Origin: Kribbella steppae
Lineage (GTDB): Bacteria > Actinomycetota > Actinomycetes > Propionibacteriales > Kribbellaceae
DNA: 64,000 nt
Reading direction: 5' to 3'
NCBI RefSeq assembly: GCF_004342025.1
Contig: NZ_SLWN01000025.1
Coordinates: 1-64,000 of the forward strand
Made by a program: the position numbers and the translations under genes. Of this stretch, positions 39,843 through 47,646 are shown piece after piece (position 1 is the stretch's first letter; every line of letters begins with the position of its first letter). Below the pieces are notes generated by a model, which saw only the letters and a list, made by a program, of their open reading frames with translations, did no database searches and was not told where the DNA came from.

Positions 39843-41071
39843 CGTTCCCCTTCGTCCACAATCACAGCCGGCTCAGCGCCCTCGCGGCCATCCGACCAGG
39901 GCAGCCAGGCCTCGACCCGCCAGCCGCCTTCGGTCGTCGTGCCGGTCGTCAGCTTGCCACCCGCCAACTCGACCCGCTCACGCAGTCCGACCAGGCCCGC
40001 ACCGGAGCCTGGCAGCAGTGAACCAGCAGCAACCGGCCGTACGTTCGTCACCCTGACCGTCACGCCTGCTCCCCTGGCCCCCTGGACGACCACGTCGGTC
40101 GAGGCTCCTCGGGCGTGCTTGTGCACATTGGTCAGCGACTCCTGCACCACCCGATAGACAGTGCGCCCGACAGAGGCCGGTACGTCGTCCGGCAGCGCGA
40201 ACTCGCCCGTCACACTCACCCCGGCTTCCCGGGAATCCTCCACCAGCCGTTCCAGATCCGCCGCTCGCGGCACCGGTGCCAAGTCGGCCCCGTCGACGCT
40301 GACGTCGGAACGTAGTACGCCGAGAACCTCGCGCAGATCCTCCATCGCCTGGCGTGCGGTCTCGCGGATCAGCCGGGCCGAGCCCTCTACCTTCTCCGGG
40401 CCGACCGCCGGGTTCACCTCGAGGCCGCCGGCGTGCAGGGCGATCAGCGACACCTTGTGCGCGAGTACGTCGTGCATCTCCTGGGCGATCCGGGCCCGTT
40501 CGCCCAGCCGGGCCTGCTCGCCGCGCAACTCGCGCTCCGCCTCGGCCCGCTCGGCGCGGTCCCGGAGCGACACCATCAGGTCCCGGCGCGCGCCGATGTA
40601 CGCACCGACCGCGATCCACGTCCCGATCAGGAACGGTGCGGTGAAGACCGAGACCCAGAAGTCACCGTCGCCGTACCAGGAGTTGAGGACGTAGGCGACG
40701 TACGCGCTGAAGCCGAGGGTGTGCAGGACCAGGTCGCGGCGGCGGATCGCCAGGGTCAGCAGGGCGAGGCCCATCGGGACGAAGATGCCTGCCGTCAGCA
40801 TCGCGGCGATGGTGATCATGGTGACGGTCGCCGGGAACCGCCGGCGCCAGAACAGCGCGACCGACGCCACCACTCCCGCACCCAGGACGAACCAGTCCTT
40901 GATCCCCCAGCCCGCGCCGTCGGAGGCAGCCTGGAGGACGACCGTGAGCAGGCTGAACCCGGCGTACAGGACGTCGCGCAGGCGCGCGGCATGCCTGACC
41001 CACCAGGCGTACCACCGGCGCAACCGTCGCATTCTGTCAGCGTAGTTGGGCGGCCTCGGTGTTCTCGTCAC
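39839..41071 (-). CDS. NarL-type sensor histidine kinase (HisKA_3)
   Basis: 410 residues. The N-terminal half has about four to five membrane helices (LRDVLYAGFSLLTVVLQAA, WFVLGAGVVASVALFW, VTMITIAAMLTAGIFV, FWVSVFTAPFLIGTWIAVGAY). A short coiled coil leads to HisKA_3 (ARIAQEMHDVLAHKVSLIALHAG, His in MHD) and HATPase_c (VVQESLTNVHKHA, GLVGLRERVELAGG). It lacks a large extracellular domain, so it probably senses at the membrane. Its stop overlaps the regulator start. The kinase start is 104 bases from the ABC gene on the other strand. Confidence 0.92.
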   Translation of the reverse strand: MTRTPRPPNYADRMRRLRRWYAWWVRHAARLRDVLYAGFSLLTVVLQAASDGAGWGIKDWFVLGAGVVASVALFWRRRFPATVTMITIAAMLTAGIFVPMGLALLTLAIRRRDLVLHTLGFSAYVAYVLNSWYGDGDFWVSVFTAPFLIGTWIAVGAYIGARRDLMVSLRDRAERAEAERELRGEQARLGERARIAQEMHDVLAHKVSLIALHAGGLEVNPAVGPEKVEGSARLIRETARQAMEDLREVLGVLRSDVSVDGADLAPVPRAADLERLVEDSREAGVSVTGEFALPDDVPASVGRTVYRVVQESLTNVHKHARGASTDVVVQGARGAGVTVRVTNVRPVAAGSLLPGSGAGLVGLRERVELAGGKLTTGTTTEGGWRVEAWLPWSDGREGAEPAVIVDEGER

Positions 41072-41175
41072 CCGTTCGGGTGGGTTCAGGGGTCGTCCCC
41101 GACGACTTTCGTAGGGGGTGATCGCAGCCGCTCGTCCGATGTGGGAGTGGGGTCGCGAACGGTTGACTCGATGTC

Positions 41176-42063
41176 ATGATCACCGTCGAGAACCTGACCA
41201 AGCGGTACGGCAGCACCACGGCTGTCCACGACGTCTCCTTCACCGTCCAGCCGGGCAGCATCACCGGCTTCCTCGGCCCGAACGGGGCCGGCAAGTCCAC
41301 CACGCTGCGGATGCTCACCGGGCTCACCCCGCCGACGTCCGGCACCTCGACCATCACCGGCAAGCGGTACGTCGACCTGCTCAATCCGGGCCGAGTGGTC
41401 GGGGTCATGCTCGACGCCGCGGCCCAGCACCCGGGCCGGACCGGACGGGAGACGCTGCTGCTCAACGCGAGCCTGCTCGGCGTCCCCAAGGGCCGGGTGG
41501 ACGAGATGCTCGAGGCCGTCGGCCTCAGCCACGCGGCGAAGCGCCGGGTCGGGCAGTACTCGCTGGGGATGCGGCAGCGGCTCGGTATCGCCAGCGCGCT
41601 GCTGGGCGATCCCGCCGTACTGATCCTGGACGAGCCGGCCAACGGGATGGACCCCGAGGGCATCCGGTGGATGCGTGGCCTGCTGCAGGACTTCGCCTCC
41701 CGTGGCGGCACGGTGATCCTGTCCAGCCACCTGCTGGGCGAGGTGCAGGCGACCGTGGACCGGCTGGTCGTCATCGGCGGCGGCCGGATCGTTGCCAACG
41801 GTTCCCTGGCGGAACTGCTGGCCGGGAGCGGAACGCTCGTCCGCGGTCTCGACCCGATCGGACTGAACCAGGCGCTGACCGCCGCCGGCCTGCGGCTCGA
41901 GCCGCTGCAGGACGGCGCGCTGCGCGTCGACGCCACCGCCGAGCAGGTCGGCCGGGTCGCCGCGGCCGCCGGCCAGATCCTGCTCGAACTCCGCCAGAGC
42001 GACGGCGCCGGCCTGGAGGAGCTGTTCTTCCAGCTCACCACCCCGCTCGCCGAAGCCGCCTGA
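41176..42063 (+). CDS. ABC transporter ATP-binding protein
   Basis: 295 residues: Walker A GFLGPNGAGKSTTLRML, Q-loop region VVGVMLDAAAQHPGRTG, signature YSLGMRQRLGIASALLG, Walker B VLILDEPANGMDPEG and the H-loop LSSHLLGEV. The C-terminal extension (LAELLAGSGTLVRGLDP onward) is that of DrrA/CcmA-type exporters. It pairs with the permease at 42093. Two-component genes are divergent, an arrangement common for antibiotic- or envelope-stress-induced exporters. Confidence 0.94.
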   Translation: MITVENLTKRYGSTTAVHDVSFTVQPGSITGFLGPNGAGKSTTLRMLTGLTPPTSGTSTITGKRYVDLLNPGRVVGVMLDAAAQHPGRTGRETLLLNASLLGVPKGRVDEMLEAVGLSHAAKRRVGQYSLGMRQRLGIASALLGDPAVLILDEPANGMDPEGIRWMRGLLQDFASRGGTVILSSHLLGEVQATVDRLVVIGGGRIVANGSLAELLAGSGTLVRGLDPIGLNQALTAAGLRLEPLQDGALRVDATAEQVGRVAAAAGQILLELRQSDGAGLEELFFQLTTPLAEAA

Positions 42064-42092
42064 TCACATCTACTCGCTTGGAGCTCATCACT

Positions 42093-42899
42093 ATGACCAC
42101 CGTTACCGACATCGCGCCCTCGGCCCCGGCCAAGCACCGGGCCGAGGTAGCGACCGCGCTGCCGCCCGCACGCGGCCAGTCCTTCCTCAAACTCGTCACA
42201 CTCGAACTCCGCAAGTCCGTGAACACCCGCAGCGGCCGCGTCCTGCTCGCCGCGATCCTGCTCCTCGCAGCGATCGCGATCGGCTGGCAGCTCACCCACC
42301 TGCCGCAGGGGCCGGCCGGCTTCGACGGCTTCCTCGGCGCCGCCTCGACCAGCGTCATGCTGTTGCTGCCGGTGATCGGCGTGATGGCGATGACGAGTGA
42401 GTGGACCCAGCGGACCGCGCTGACCACGTTCACGCTGTCGCCACGCCGGGTCCGGGTCCAGCTGGCCAAGTTCGTCTCCGCGATCGTGCTGAGCGTCGTG
42501 GCGATGACCGCGGTCGTCGTGCTCGCGTTCGCCGGAACCGCTCTCGCCGGTGCGGTCACCGACCACACGACGTCGTACGCCGGAGTGGGCGGGCAGTTGG
42601 CCGGGGCCTACCTGACCGTCGCGCTCAACGTGGTGATGGGTGCCGCCTTCGGTGCGGTGATCGCCCAGACCGCGGTCGCGATCCTGGTGTACTTCATCGC
42701 CCCGACCGCCTGGTCGCTGGCCGGGCCGGCGCTGTTCAAGGACAACGCGAACTGGCTGGACGTGTTCGGCGCCTTCGGCCGGATCGCGGAGCGCGACCTG
42801 CACGGGATGCTGCCCGAGACGCTCACCGCGATCGGGGTCTGGATCGTTCTGCCGACCATCGTTGGACTGTGGGCAAGCTCACGTCGCGAGGTCAAGTAA
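42093..42899 (+). CDS. ABC-2-type transporter permease
   Basis: 268 residues, six predicted helices: VLLAAILLLAAIAIGW, SVMLLLPVIGVMAMTSEW, FVSAIVLSVVAMTAVVVLAF, GAYLTVALNVVMGAAFGAVI, VAILVYFIAPTAWSLAG and TAIGVWIVLPTIVGLWA. The SEWTQRTALTTFTLSPRR loop is typical of ABC-2 permeases. GGAG at 42080 supports the ATG at 42093, 30 bases after the ATPase stop. It forms an exporter with the upstream ATPase. Confidence 0.9.
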   Translation: MTTVTDIAPSAPAKHRAEVATALPPARGQSFLKLVTLELRKSVNTRSGRVLLAAILLLAAIAIGWQLTHLPQGPAGFDGFLGAASTSVMLLLPVIGVMAMTSEWTQRTALTTFTLSPRRVRVQLAKFVSAIVLSVVAMTAVVVLAFAGTALAGAVTDHTTSYAGVGGQLAGAYLTVALNVVMGAAFGAVIAQTAVAILVYFIAPTAWSLAGPALFKDNANWLDVFGAFGRIAERDLHGMLPETLTAIGVWIVLPTIVGLWASSRREVK

Positions 42900-42912
42900 C
42901 GGGGGTCCGACG

Positions 42913-42955
42913 CGGTGGGGTGGGCCGGTTTGAGGGGACCGGACCCACCCCACCG
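42913..42955 (+). terminator. Terminator after the ABC operon
   Basis: CGGTGGGGTGGGCCGGT (42913-42929) pairs with ACCGGACCCACCCCACCG (42938-42955) with one bulge and an 8-base loop, 14 bases after the permease stop. Confidence 0.82.
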
Positions 42956-43105
42956 GCGGTGTGATCGGACCTCTCGGGGTCCAGCCAGGGGGCCGGTGCG
43001 TGTGTCGATCCCGCGCTCCGGGTATCCTAGAAACACGATTACTGACGACTGATCCGTGGGCGCCACGCTGCGTACCCGGTTGACTTGTGCGAGGGGGTCG
43101 ACGCT

Positions 43106-43291
43106 ATGGGGCGCGGCCGTGCAAAGGCCAAGCAGACGAAGGTCGCTCGCGACCTGAAGTACCGCACCTGGGACACCGATTTGGATCAGCTCAAGCGTGA
43201 GCTGTCCGGTGACCAAGGTGGCGACCGTTCTGCAAACGGCGAGAACGACGGCGACGACAGCGACGCCGACGACTACCACCCCCGTCGGTAG
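43106..43291 (+). CDS. DUF3073-family small basic/acidic protein
   Basis: 61 residues. MGRGRAKAKQTKVARDLKYRT is the hallmark N-terminus of the actinobacterial DUF3073 family, followed by an acidic Gly/Asp-rich tail. GAGGGGG (~43092) supports the ATG at 43106. The location beside purM is conserved in many actinobacteria. Function unknown; the basic head suggests nucleic acid contact. Confidence 0.92.
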   Translation: MGRGRAKAKQTKVARDLKYRTWDTDLDQLKRELSGDQGGDRSANGENDGDDSDADDYHPRR

Positions 43292-43313
43292 GCAACACCA
43301 GCCCGGCTGAACT

Positions 43314-43341
43314 GCTCAAGCACCCTCACGGGTGCCTGAGC
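43314..43341. terminator. Hairpin terminator between DUF3073 and purM
   Basis: GCTCAAGCACCC and GGGTGCCTGAGC pair with one A-C mismatch around TCAC. The position suits DUF3073 termination and may also serve the convergent purM transcript. Confidence 0.7.
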
Positions 43342-43479
43342 GGTAGTCGTGCGCCCGACGAGGTCCACCACACCAGCAGTAGCCGTAGCGGTGCCGCCTA
43401 CCCGAAATCAGGCGGCACCCGCGGTCGTCTGGCTCAGCTGTAGCGTCGGCGGTACACGCAACCCAGCTACAGCCAGGAG

Positions 43480-44562
43480 CTACTTGGCGTACGTGCCCTC
43501 GAGGGTGACCGTGCCGCCGGGGGTCTGGCTGACCTCACCGCAGATCCAGGCCGGGATGTCCCGGGAGGCCAGCGCCGCGACGGCCCGGTCGGCAGCCGAC
43601 GGATCCAGTACGGCGACCATGCCGGCACCCATGTTCAGCGTCTTCTCCAGCTCGGGGAGCGCGACGTCGCCGAGCAGCCCGACCAGACCGAAGATCGGCG
43701 CCGGCGTCCAGGTGGAGCGGTCGATCCGGACCGACAGCTCGGCGGGGATGACGCGGGCCAGGTTGGCCGCGAACCCACCGCCGGTGATGTGCGACATCGC
43801 GTGCAGCGGCTTCGCGTCGCCGTCGAACTCGCCGTTCAGCTCCTGGATCAGCTCGAGGCAGTGCTTGGCGTAGACCCGGGTCGGCGTCAGCAGCACCTCG
43901 CCGAGCGTGGCGCCCAGCTCCGGCACCTCGCGGTCCAGCGACCACTTCGCCCGCTCGAAGAACACGTGCCGGACCAGTGAGTACCCGTTCGAGTGCAGGC
44001 CCGACGAGCCCATCGCGACGACCACGTCACCCGCGCGCACACGCTCCGCGCCGAGCACCTCGTCGGCCTCGACCACACCGGTCGAGGCGCCGGCCACGTC
44101 GTACTCGTCCGGCTCCAGCAGGCCCGGGTGCTCGGCGGTCTCGCCGCCGACGAGCGCCGTACCGGCCTCCACGCAGGCCTCGGCGATCCCCTTCACGATC
44201 TGCGCGATCGTCTCCGGGACCACCTTGCCGGTGCAGATGTAGTCGGTCATGAACAGCGGTTCGGCACCGCACACGACCAGGTCGTCGACGACCATCCCGA
44301 CCAGGTCGAACCCGATCGTGTCGTGCTTGCCGAGCTTCTGCGCGATCGCGACCTTGGTCCCGATGCCGTCGGTCGAGGTCGCCAGCAGCGGCCGCCGGTA
44401 CGACGTCAGCGCGGTCGCGTCGAACAGGCCGGCGAACCCGCCGAGACCGCCGACCACCTCGGGGCGGGTCGCCTTCGCCACCCACTCCTTCATCAGCTCG
44501 ACGGCCCGGTCACCGGCCTCGATGTCGACTCCGGCGGCGGCGTAGCTCGCCCCTTCACTCAC
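43480..44562 (-). CDS. purM: Phosphoribosylformylglycinamidine cyclo-ligase
   Basis: 360 residues, usual length. AIR synthetase converts FGAM and ATP to AIR in purine synthesis. Markers are SYAAAGVDIEAGDRAVELMK, LLATSTDGIGTKVAIAQKLG (ATP/Mg loop), GFDLVGMVVDDLVVCGAEPLF, ALVGGETAEHPG, GLHSNGYSLVRHV and HITGGGFAANLAR. The GTG start is 42 bases downstream of the purF stop, so purF-purM form an operon transcribed leftward. Confidence 0.97.
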   Translation of the reverse strand: MSEGASYAAAGVDIEAGDRAVELMKEWVAKATRPEVVGGLGGFAGLFDATALTSYRRPLLATSTDGIGTKVAIAQKLGKHDTIGFDLVGMVVDDLVVCGAEPLFMTDYICTGKVVPETIAQIVKGIAEACVEAGTALVGGETAEHPGLLEPDEYDVAGASTGVVEADEVLGAERVRAGDVVVAMGSSGLHSNGYSLVRHVFFERAKWSLDREVPELGATLGEVLLTPTRVYAKHCLELIQELNGEFDGDAKPLHAMSHITGGGFAANLARVIPAELSVRIDRSTWTPAPIFGLVGLLGDVALPELEKTLNMGAGMVAVLDPSAADRAVAALASRDIPAWICGEVSQTPGGTVTLEGTYAK

Positions 44563-44604
44563 GTTCTTCTCCTCGGTACGGCGTCCGCCGGTCAGATCGA
44601 ATGC

Positions 44605-46167
44605 CTACGGACGGCTCAGAGCGTCGGCCGCACCGGCACCGCCGGAGACCGTCGCCAGGCCGTCGATGTCGGTGGCCACTGGCAGCTCCAGCAGGTGCTT
44701 GCCGAGCTGCTCCGGGTCCGGCAGCGCGACCGGGTAGACCCCGTCGAAGCAGGCACGGCAGAGTCGTTCCTTCGGCACCGTGGTGGACTCGACCAGGGCG
44801 TCCAGGCTGATGTAGCCGAGCGAGTCGGCGCCGAGCGAGCGGCAGATCTCCTCGGTGTTCAGGCCGTTCGCGATCAGCTCCGCGCGACTGGCGAAGTCGA
44901 TGCCGTAGAAGCACGGCCACTTCACCGGCGGCGCGGTGATCCGTACGTGGATCTCCTTCGCGCCGGCCTCGCGGAGCATCCGGATCACCGCACGCTGGGT
45001 GTTGCCGCGGACGATCGTGTCGTCGACCACCACCAGCCGCTTGCCCTCGATCACCTCGCGCAGCGGGTTCAGCTTGAGCCGGATACCGAGCTGGCGGATG
45101 GTCTGGCTGGGCTGGATGAAGGTCCGGCCGACGTAGGCGTTCTTGACCAGGCCTGATCCGTACGGGATGCCGGATTCCTCGGCGTACCCGATCGCGCCCG
45201 GTACGCCGGACTCCGGGGTGGCGATGACGAGGTCGGCGTCGGCCGGGTGCTCCCGGGCCAGCCGGCGGCCGATCTCCACCCGGGTGGAATGGATCCGCTG
45301 GCCGGAGATCTGGGTGTCCGGGCGGGCCAGGTAGACGAACTCGAACAGGCAGCCCTTGGGGTCCGGCTCGGCGAACCGGGTCGAGCGCAGCCCCTCGGCG
45401 TCGATCGCGACGATCTCGCCGGGCTCGATCTCCCGGATGAACGAGGCGCCGACGATGTCGAGCGCGGCGGTCTCGCTGGCGACCACCCAGCCGCGCTCGA
45501 GCCGGCCAAGCACCAGCGGGCGGATGCCCTGCGGGTCGCGGGCGGCGTACAGGGTGTTCTCGTCCATGAAGATCAGGCTGTAGGCGCCCTTGACCTTCGG
45601 CAGGATCTTCGCCGCCGCCTCGTCGATGGTGAGGTCCGGATACCCGGCCAGCATCGAGGTGAGGATGTCGGTGTCGGAGGAGGCGCTGTGCTTGGCGTTC
45701 GCCTTCGCGTGCTCGACCTCGACGTCCAGCCCGAGGTCGAGGTCGCCGCCGCCGTTCAGGCTGGCGGCCAACTCACCGGTGTTGGTCAGGTTGCCGTTGT
45801 GACCGAGCGCGATCGACCCGGTCGCGGTGGACCGGAAGGTCGGCTGGGCGTTCGCCCACACGCTCGACCCGGTGGTCGAGTACCGGCAGTGTCCGATCGC
45901 GATATGTCCGCGCAGCGACGCCAGGGTCGCCTCGTCGAACGCCTGGCTGACCAGCCCCATGTCCTTGTAGACGAGGATCTGGCTGCCGTTGCTGACCGCT
46001 ATGCCAGCCGACTCCTGCCCGCGGTGTTGCAGAGCGTAGAGCCCGAAATAGGTGAGTTTGGCGACCTCTTCCCCCGGTGCCCAGACCCCGAAGACGCCAC
46101 AGGCGTCCTGCGGTCCGAGATCCTGCGGGTCAAGATCATGGGTGAGCCGACCATCGCCACGAGCCAC
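44605..46167 (-). CDS. purF: Amidophosphoribosyltransferase
   Basis: 520 residues. It catalyses the first committed step of purine synthesis: PRPP plus glutamine to 5-phosphoribosylamine. A ~22-residue propeptide precedes the catalytic Cys of the class II glutaminase (DACGVFGVW, Cys23). GHCRYSTTGSS and GHNGNLTNTGEL follow. The PRTase loop is RLVVVDDTIVRGNTQRAVIRML, and the C-terminal Cys residues (WPCFYGIDF, RLCRACFDGVYP) suggest the Fe-S type. GTG start at 46167. Confidence 0.97.
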   Translation of the reverse strand: MARGDGRLTHDLDPQDLGPQDACGVFGVWAPGEEVAKLTYFGLYALQHRGQESAGIAVSNGSQILVYKDMGLVSQAFDEATLASLRGHIAIGHCRYSTTGSSVWANAQPTFRSTATGSIALGHNGNLTNTGELAASLNGGGDLDLGLDVEVEHAKANAKHSASSDTDILTSMLAGYPDLTIDEAAAKILPKVKGAYSLIFMDENTLYAARDPQGIRPLVLGRLERGWVVASETAALDIVGASFIREIEPGEIVAIDAEGLRSTRFAEPDPKGCLFEFVYLARPDTQISGQRIHSTRVEIGRRLAREHPADADLVIATPESGVPGAIGYAEESGIPYGSGLVKNAYVGRTFIQPSQTIRQLGIRLKLNPLREVIEGKRLVVVDDTIVRGNTQRAVIRMLREAGAKEIHVRITAPPVKWPCFYGIDFASRAELIANGLNTEEICRSLGADSLGYISLDALVESTTVPKERLCRACFDGVYPVALPDPEQLGKHLLELPVATDIDGLATVSGGAGAADALSRP

Positions 46168-46223
46168 ACCAGCAGTCTACGGGACGCGGACCGGCCTTCC
46201 GGCCACCACCGATCCCGGTGGGA

Positions 46224-46343
46224 CTACCAGCAGGCCGCGATCAGGTGGCAAGCGTCGCTGCCACCGGCGGCGGATGCGGTCAGCGGCGAGGCCGACGCGA
46301 GAAGCAGGACGACCGCAACTACAGTCAGCACCTTCTTGATCAC
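46224..46343 (-). CDS. 39-residue secreted peptide precursor, divergent from a TrmB/LuxR-type regulator
   Basis: GTG (46341-46343) to TAG (46224). GAAGGG lies 8-9 bases upstream. The product starts MIKKVLTVVAVVLLLASAS, a compact Sec signal (KK, then 13 hydrophobic residues), continues PLTASAAGG and ends SDACHLIAACW. Cleavage after TASA or SAA would release a peptide of ~13-15 residues with two Cys six apart, a His and a terminal Trp. It is divergent from the regulator at 46446 (102-base gap) and ends 57 bases before purF. I recognise no family; a signal peptide or pheromone role is inference. Confidence 0.7.
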   Translation of the reverse strand: MIKKVLTVVAVVLLLASASPLTASAAGGSDACHLIAACW

Positions 46344-46380
46344 AACTAGTCCCTTCAGAAATAATCCGAAACCACCTATT

Positions 46381-46423
46381 GAGTGCTCTTTGTCGACGCA
46401 CTCTGTATATGGTCGGTTCCGAC
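46381..46423. promoter_or_regulatory. Inverted repeats in the peptide/regulator divergent promoter
   Basis: GAGTGC (46381-46386) with GCACTC (46398-46403), and a nearly continuous palindrome GTCGGTTCCGAC (46412-46423), lie in the 102-base gap between the secreted-peptide gene and the TrmB/LuxR-type gene. Either is a candidate binding site for the regulator. Confidence 0.45.
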
Positions 46424-46445
46424 AAGTTTCTGGAGGAGAAGGATC

Positions 46446-47429
46446 GTGCTCGAACCGCTGGGGGTGGACGAAGCCACCTTTGCGGTCTATCACGCCCTTC
46501 TCAGCCACCCAGACAGTACGCCGGAGCAGATTGCCGCGCTAGTAAAACGTCCGGTGCCGGAAGTCCGCGAACTGCTGGACCAGCTCCGCAAGCTCGAGCT
46601 GCTGGTCCCCACCTGGACCAACCCGGAGTCGGAGCACGCGGTCCACCCGCGGGTCGGGCTGACCGGCCTGGCCGAGCGGCGCCGGACCGAGCTGAACAAG
46701 ATGCTCGGCGAGCTCAAGGAGGCCGAGGCGTCCGCCGAGGTCGTCGCCGAGCAGTACAACGAGCTCCTCACCGCCCGCAGCAGTGGTGACGTGGAGTTGC
46801 TGAAGGGCCGGGCGAACGCCTCCCGCCGGATCGAGGAACTCGCACTGAAGGCCCGGGACACGTTCTGGGGCCTGGTGCCGGCCCATATCGACGACACGAT
46901 CCACCAGGTGGACCGGTCACCGGACTTCACGTTGCTGGAACGCGGCCTGAAGATGCGGACCGTCTACCTGCAGAGCATGACCTCGTCGAAACAGGCCCTG
47001 GAGTACGCGGCGACCATGCACCGCCTCGGCGGCGAGGTGCGCGCGACCCCGACCCTGCCGATGCGGCTGCTGATCTTCGACCAGGAGATCGCGATCATGC
47101 CGATGGACCCGGAGAACCCGACCGCCGGCGCGGTGATCCACCGCACCCCGGCCGTCGTCTCGGTCACCCTCGCCCTGTTCGACGCCTACTGGTCGCGCGC
47201 CACCGAGATGTTCGCCCCCGAGGACCGCGACGAGAATGCCCCGCTCACCCCGCACGAGGCCGAGGTTCTGCGTTTGCTCGCCGGCGGCGCGAAAGACGAA
47301 CAGGTCGCCCGTTTACTCGGTATTTCGTTGCGCACCGCCCGCCGAATTACCGCGAATCTTTCCGAACGACTCGACGCGGCCAGCCGATTCGAATTGGGCG
47401 TGGCCGCAGCCAAACGCGGCTGGGTCTGA
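46446..47429 (+). CDS. TrmB-like N-terminus / LuxR-type C-terminus transcriptional regulator
   Basis: 327 residues from GTG 46446 (strong GGAGGAGAAGG upstream). A winged helix (LGVDEATFAVYHALLSHPDSTPEQIAAL, VRELLDQLRKLELLVP), a coiled coil (LNKMLGELKEAEASAEVVAEQYNEL), a middle domain (FTLLERGLKMRTVYLQSM, MRLLIFDQEIAIMPMDPE) and a LuxR HTH (LTPHEAEVLRLLAGGAKDEQVARLLGISLRTARRITANL). It has the same plan as 14556-15506. There is no receiver domain, so activation is by ligand rather than phosphorylation. The neighbouring secreted peptide is a candidate ligand or target. Confidence 0.87.
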   Translation: MLEPLGVDEATFAVYHALLSHPDSTPEQIAALVKRPVPEVRELLDQLRKLELLVPTWTNPESEHAVHPRVGLTGLAERRRTELNKMLGELKEAEASAEVVAEQYNELLTARSSGDVELLKGRANASRRIEELALKARDTFWGLVPAHIDDTIHQVDRSPDFTLLERGLKMRTVYLQSMTSSKQALEYAATMHRLGGEVRATPTLPMRLLIFDQEIAIMPMDPENPTAGAVIHRTPAVVSVTLALFDAYWSRATEMFAPEDRDENAPLTPHEAEVLRLLAGGAKDEQVARLLGISLRTARRITANLSERLDAASRFELGVAAAKRGWV

Positions 47430-47482
47430 TCACAACCTTTTCCGGCGCGGAAATCCCGAGGAATTCTCCGGTCCGCCGCCAG

Positions 47483-47517
47483 GGCCGGAAAGCCTGCCCC
47501 GGCAGGGGTTTCCGGCC
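47483..47517. terminator. Hairpin terminator after the TrmB/LuxR-type gene
   Basis: GGCCGGAAA (47483-47491) pairs with TTTCCGGCC (47509-47517), and an inner CTGCC/GGCAG stem continues it. The gap 47430-47646 otherwise holds no gene and separates convergent transcripts. Confidence 0.75.
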
Positions 47518-47646
47518 ACATCCGGTATGGACCGCTGACCGTCGTACCCGGCAGGAAGATGCCAACAGCTTGCCATCAGGTCCTGGACGTGCTTTAGTTC
47601 GCGCCCATTACCAATGACACTGCGCCAATGACATCGTAATCAGTGG

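Noticed and set aside
46224..46508. A 94-residue reading of the secreted-peptide frame
   Set aside because: The longer version starts inside the divergent regulator's coding region and buries the signal peptide; the internal GTG with GAAGGG gives a normal exported precursor.
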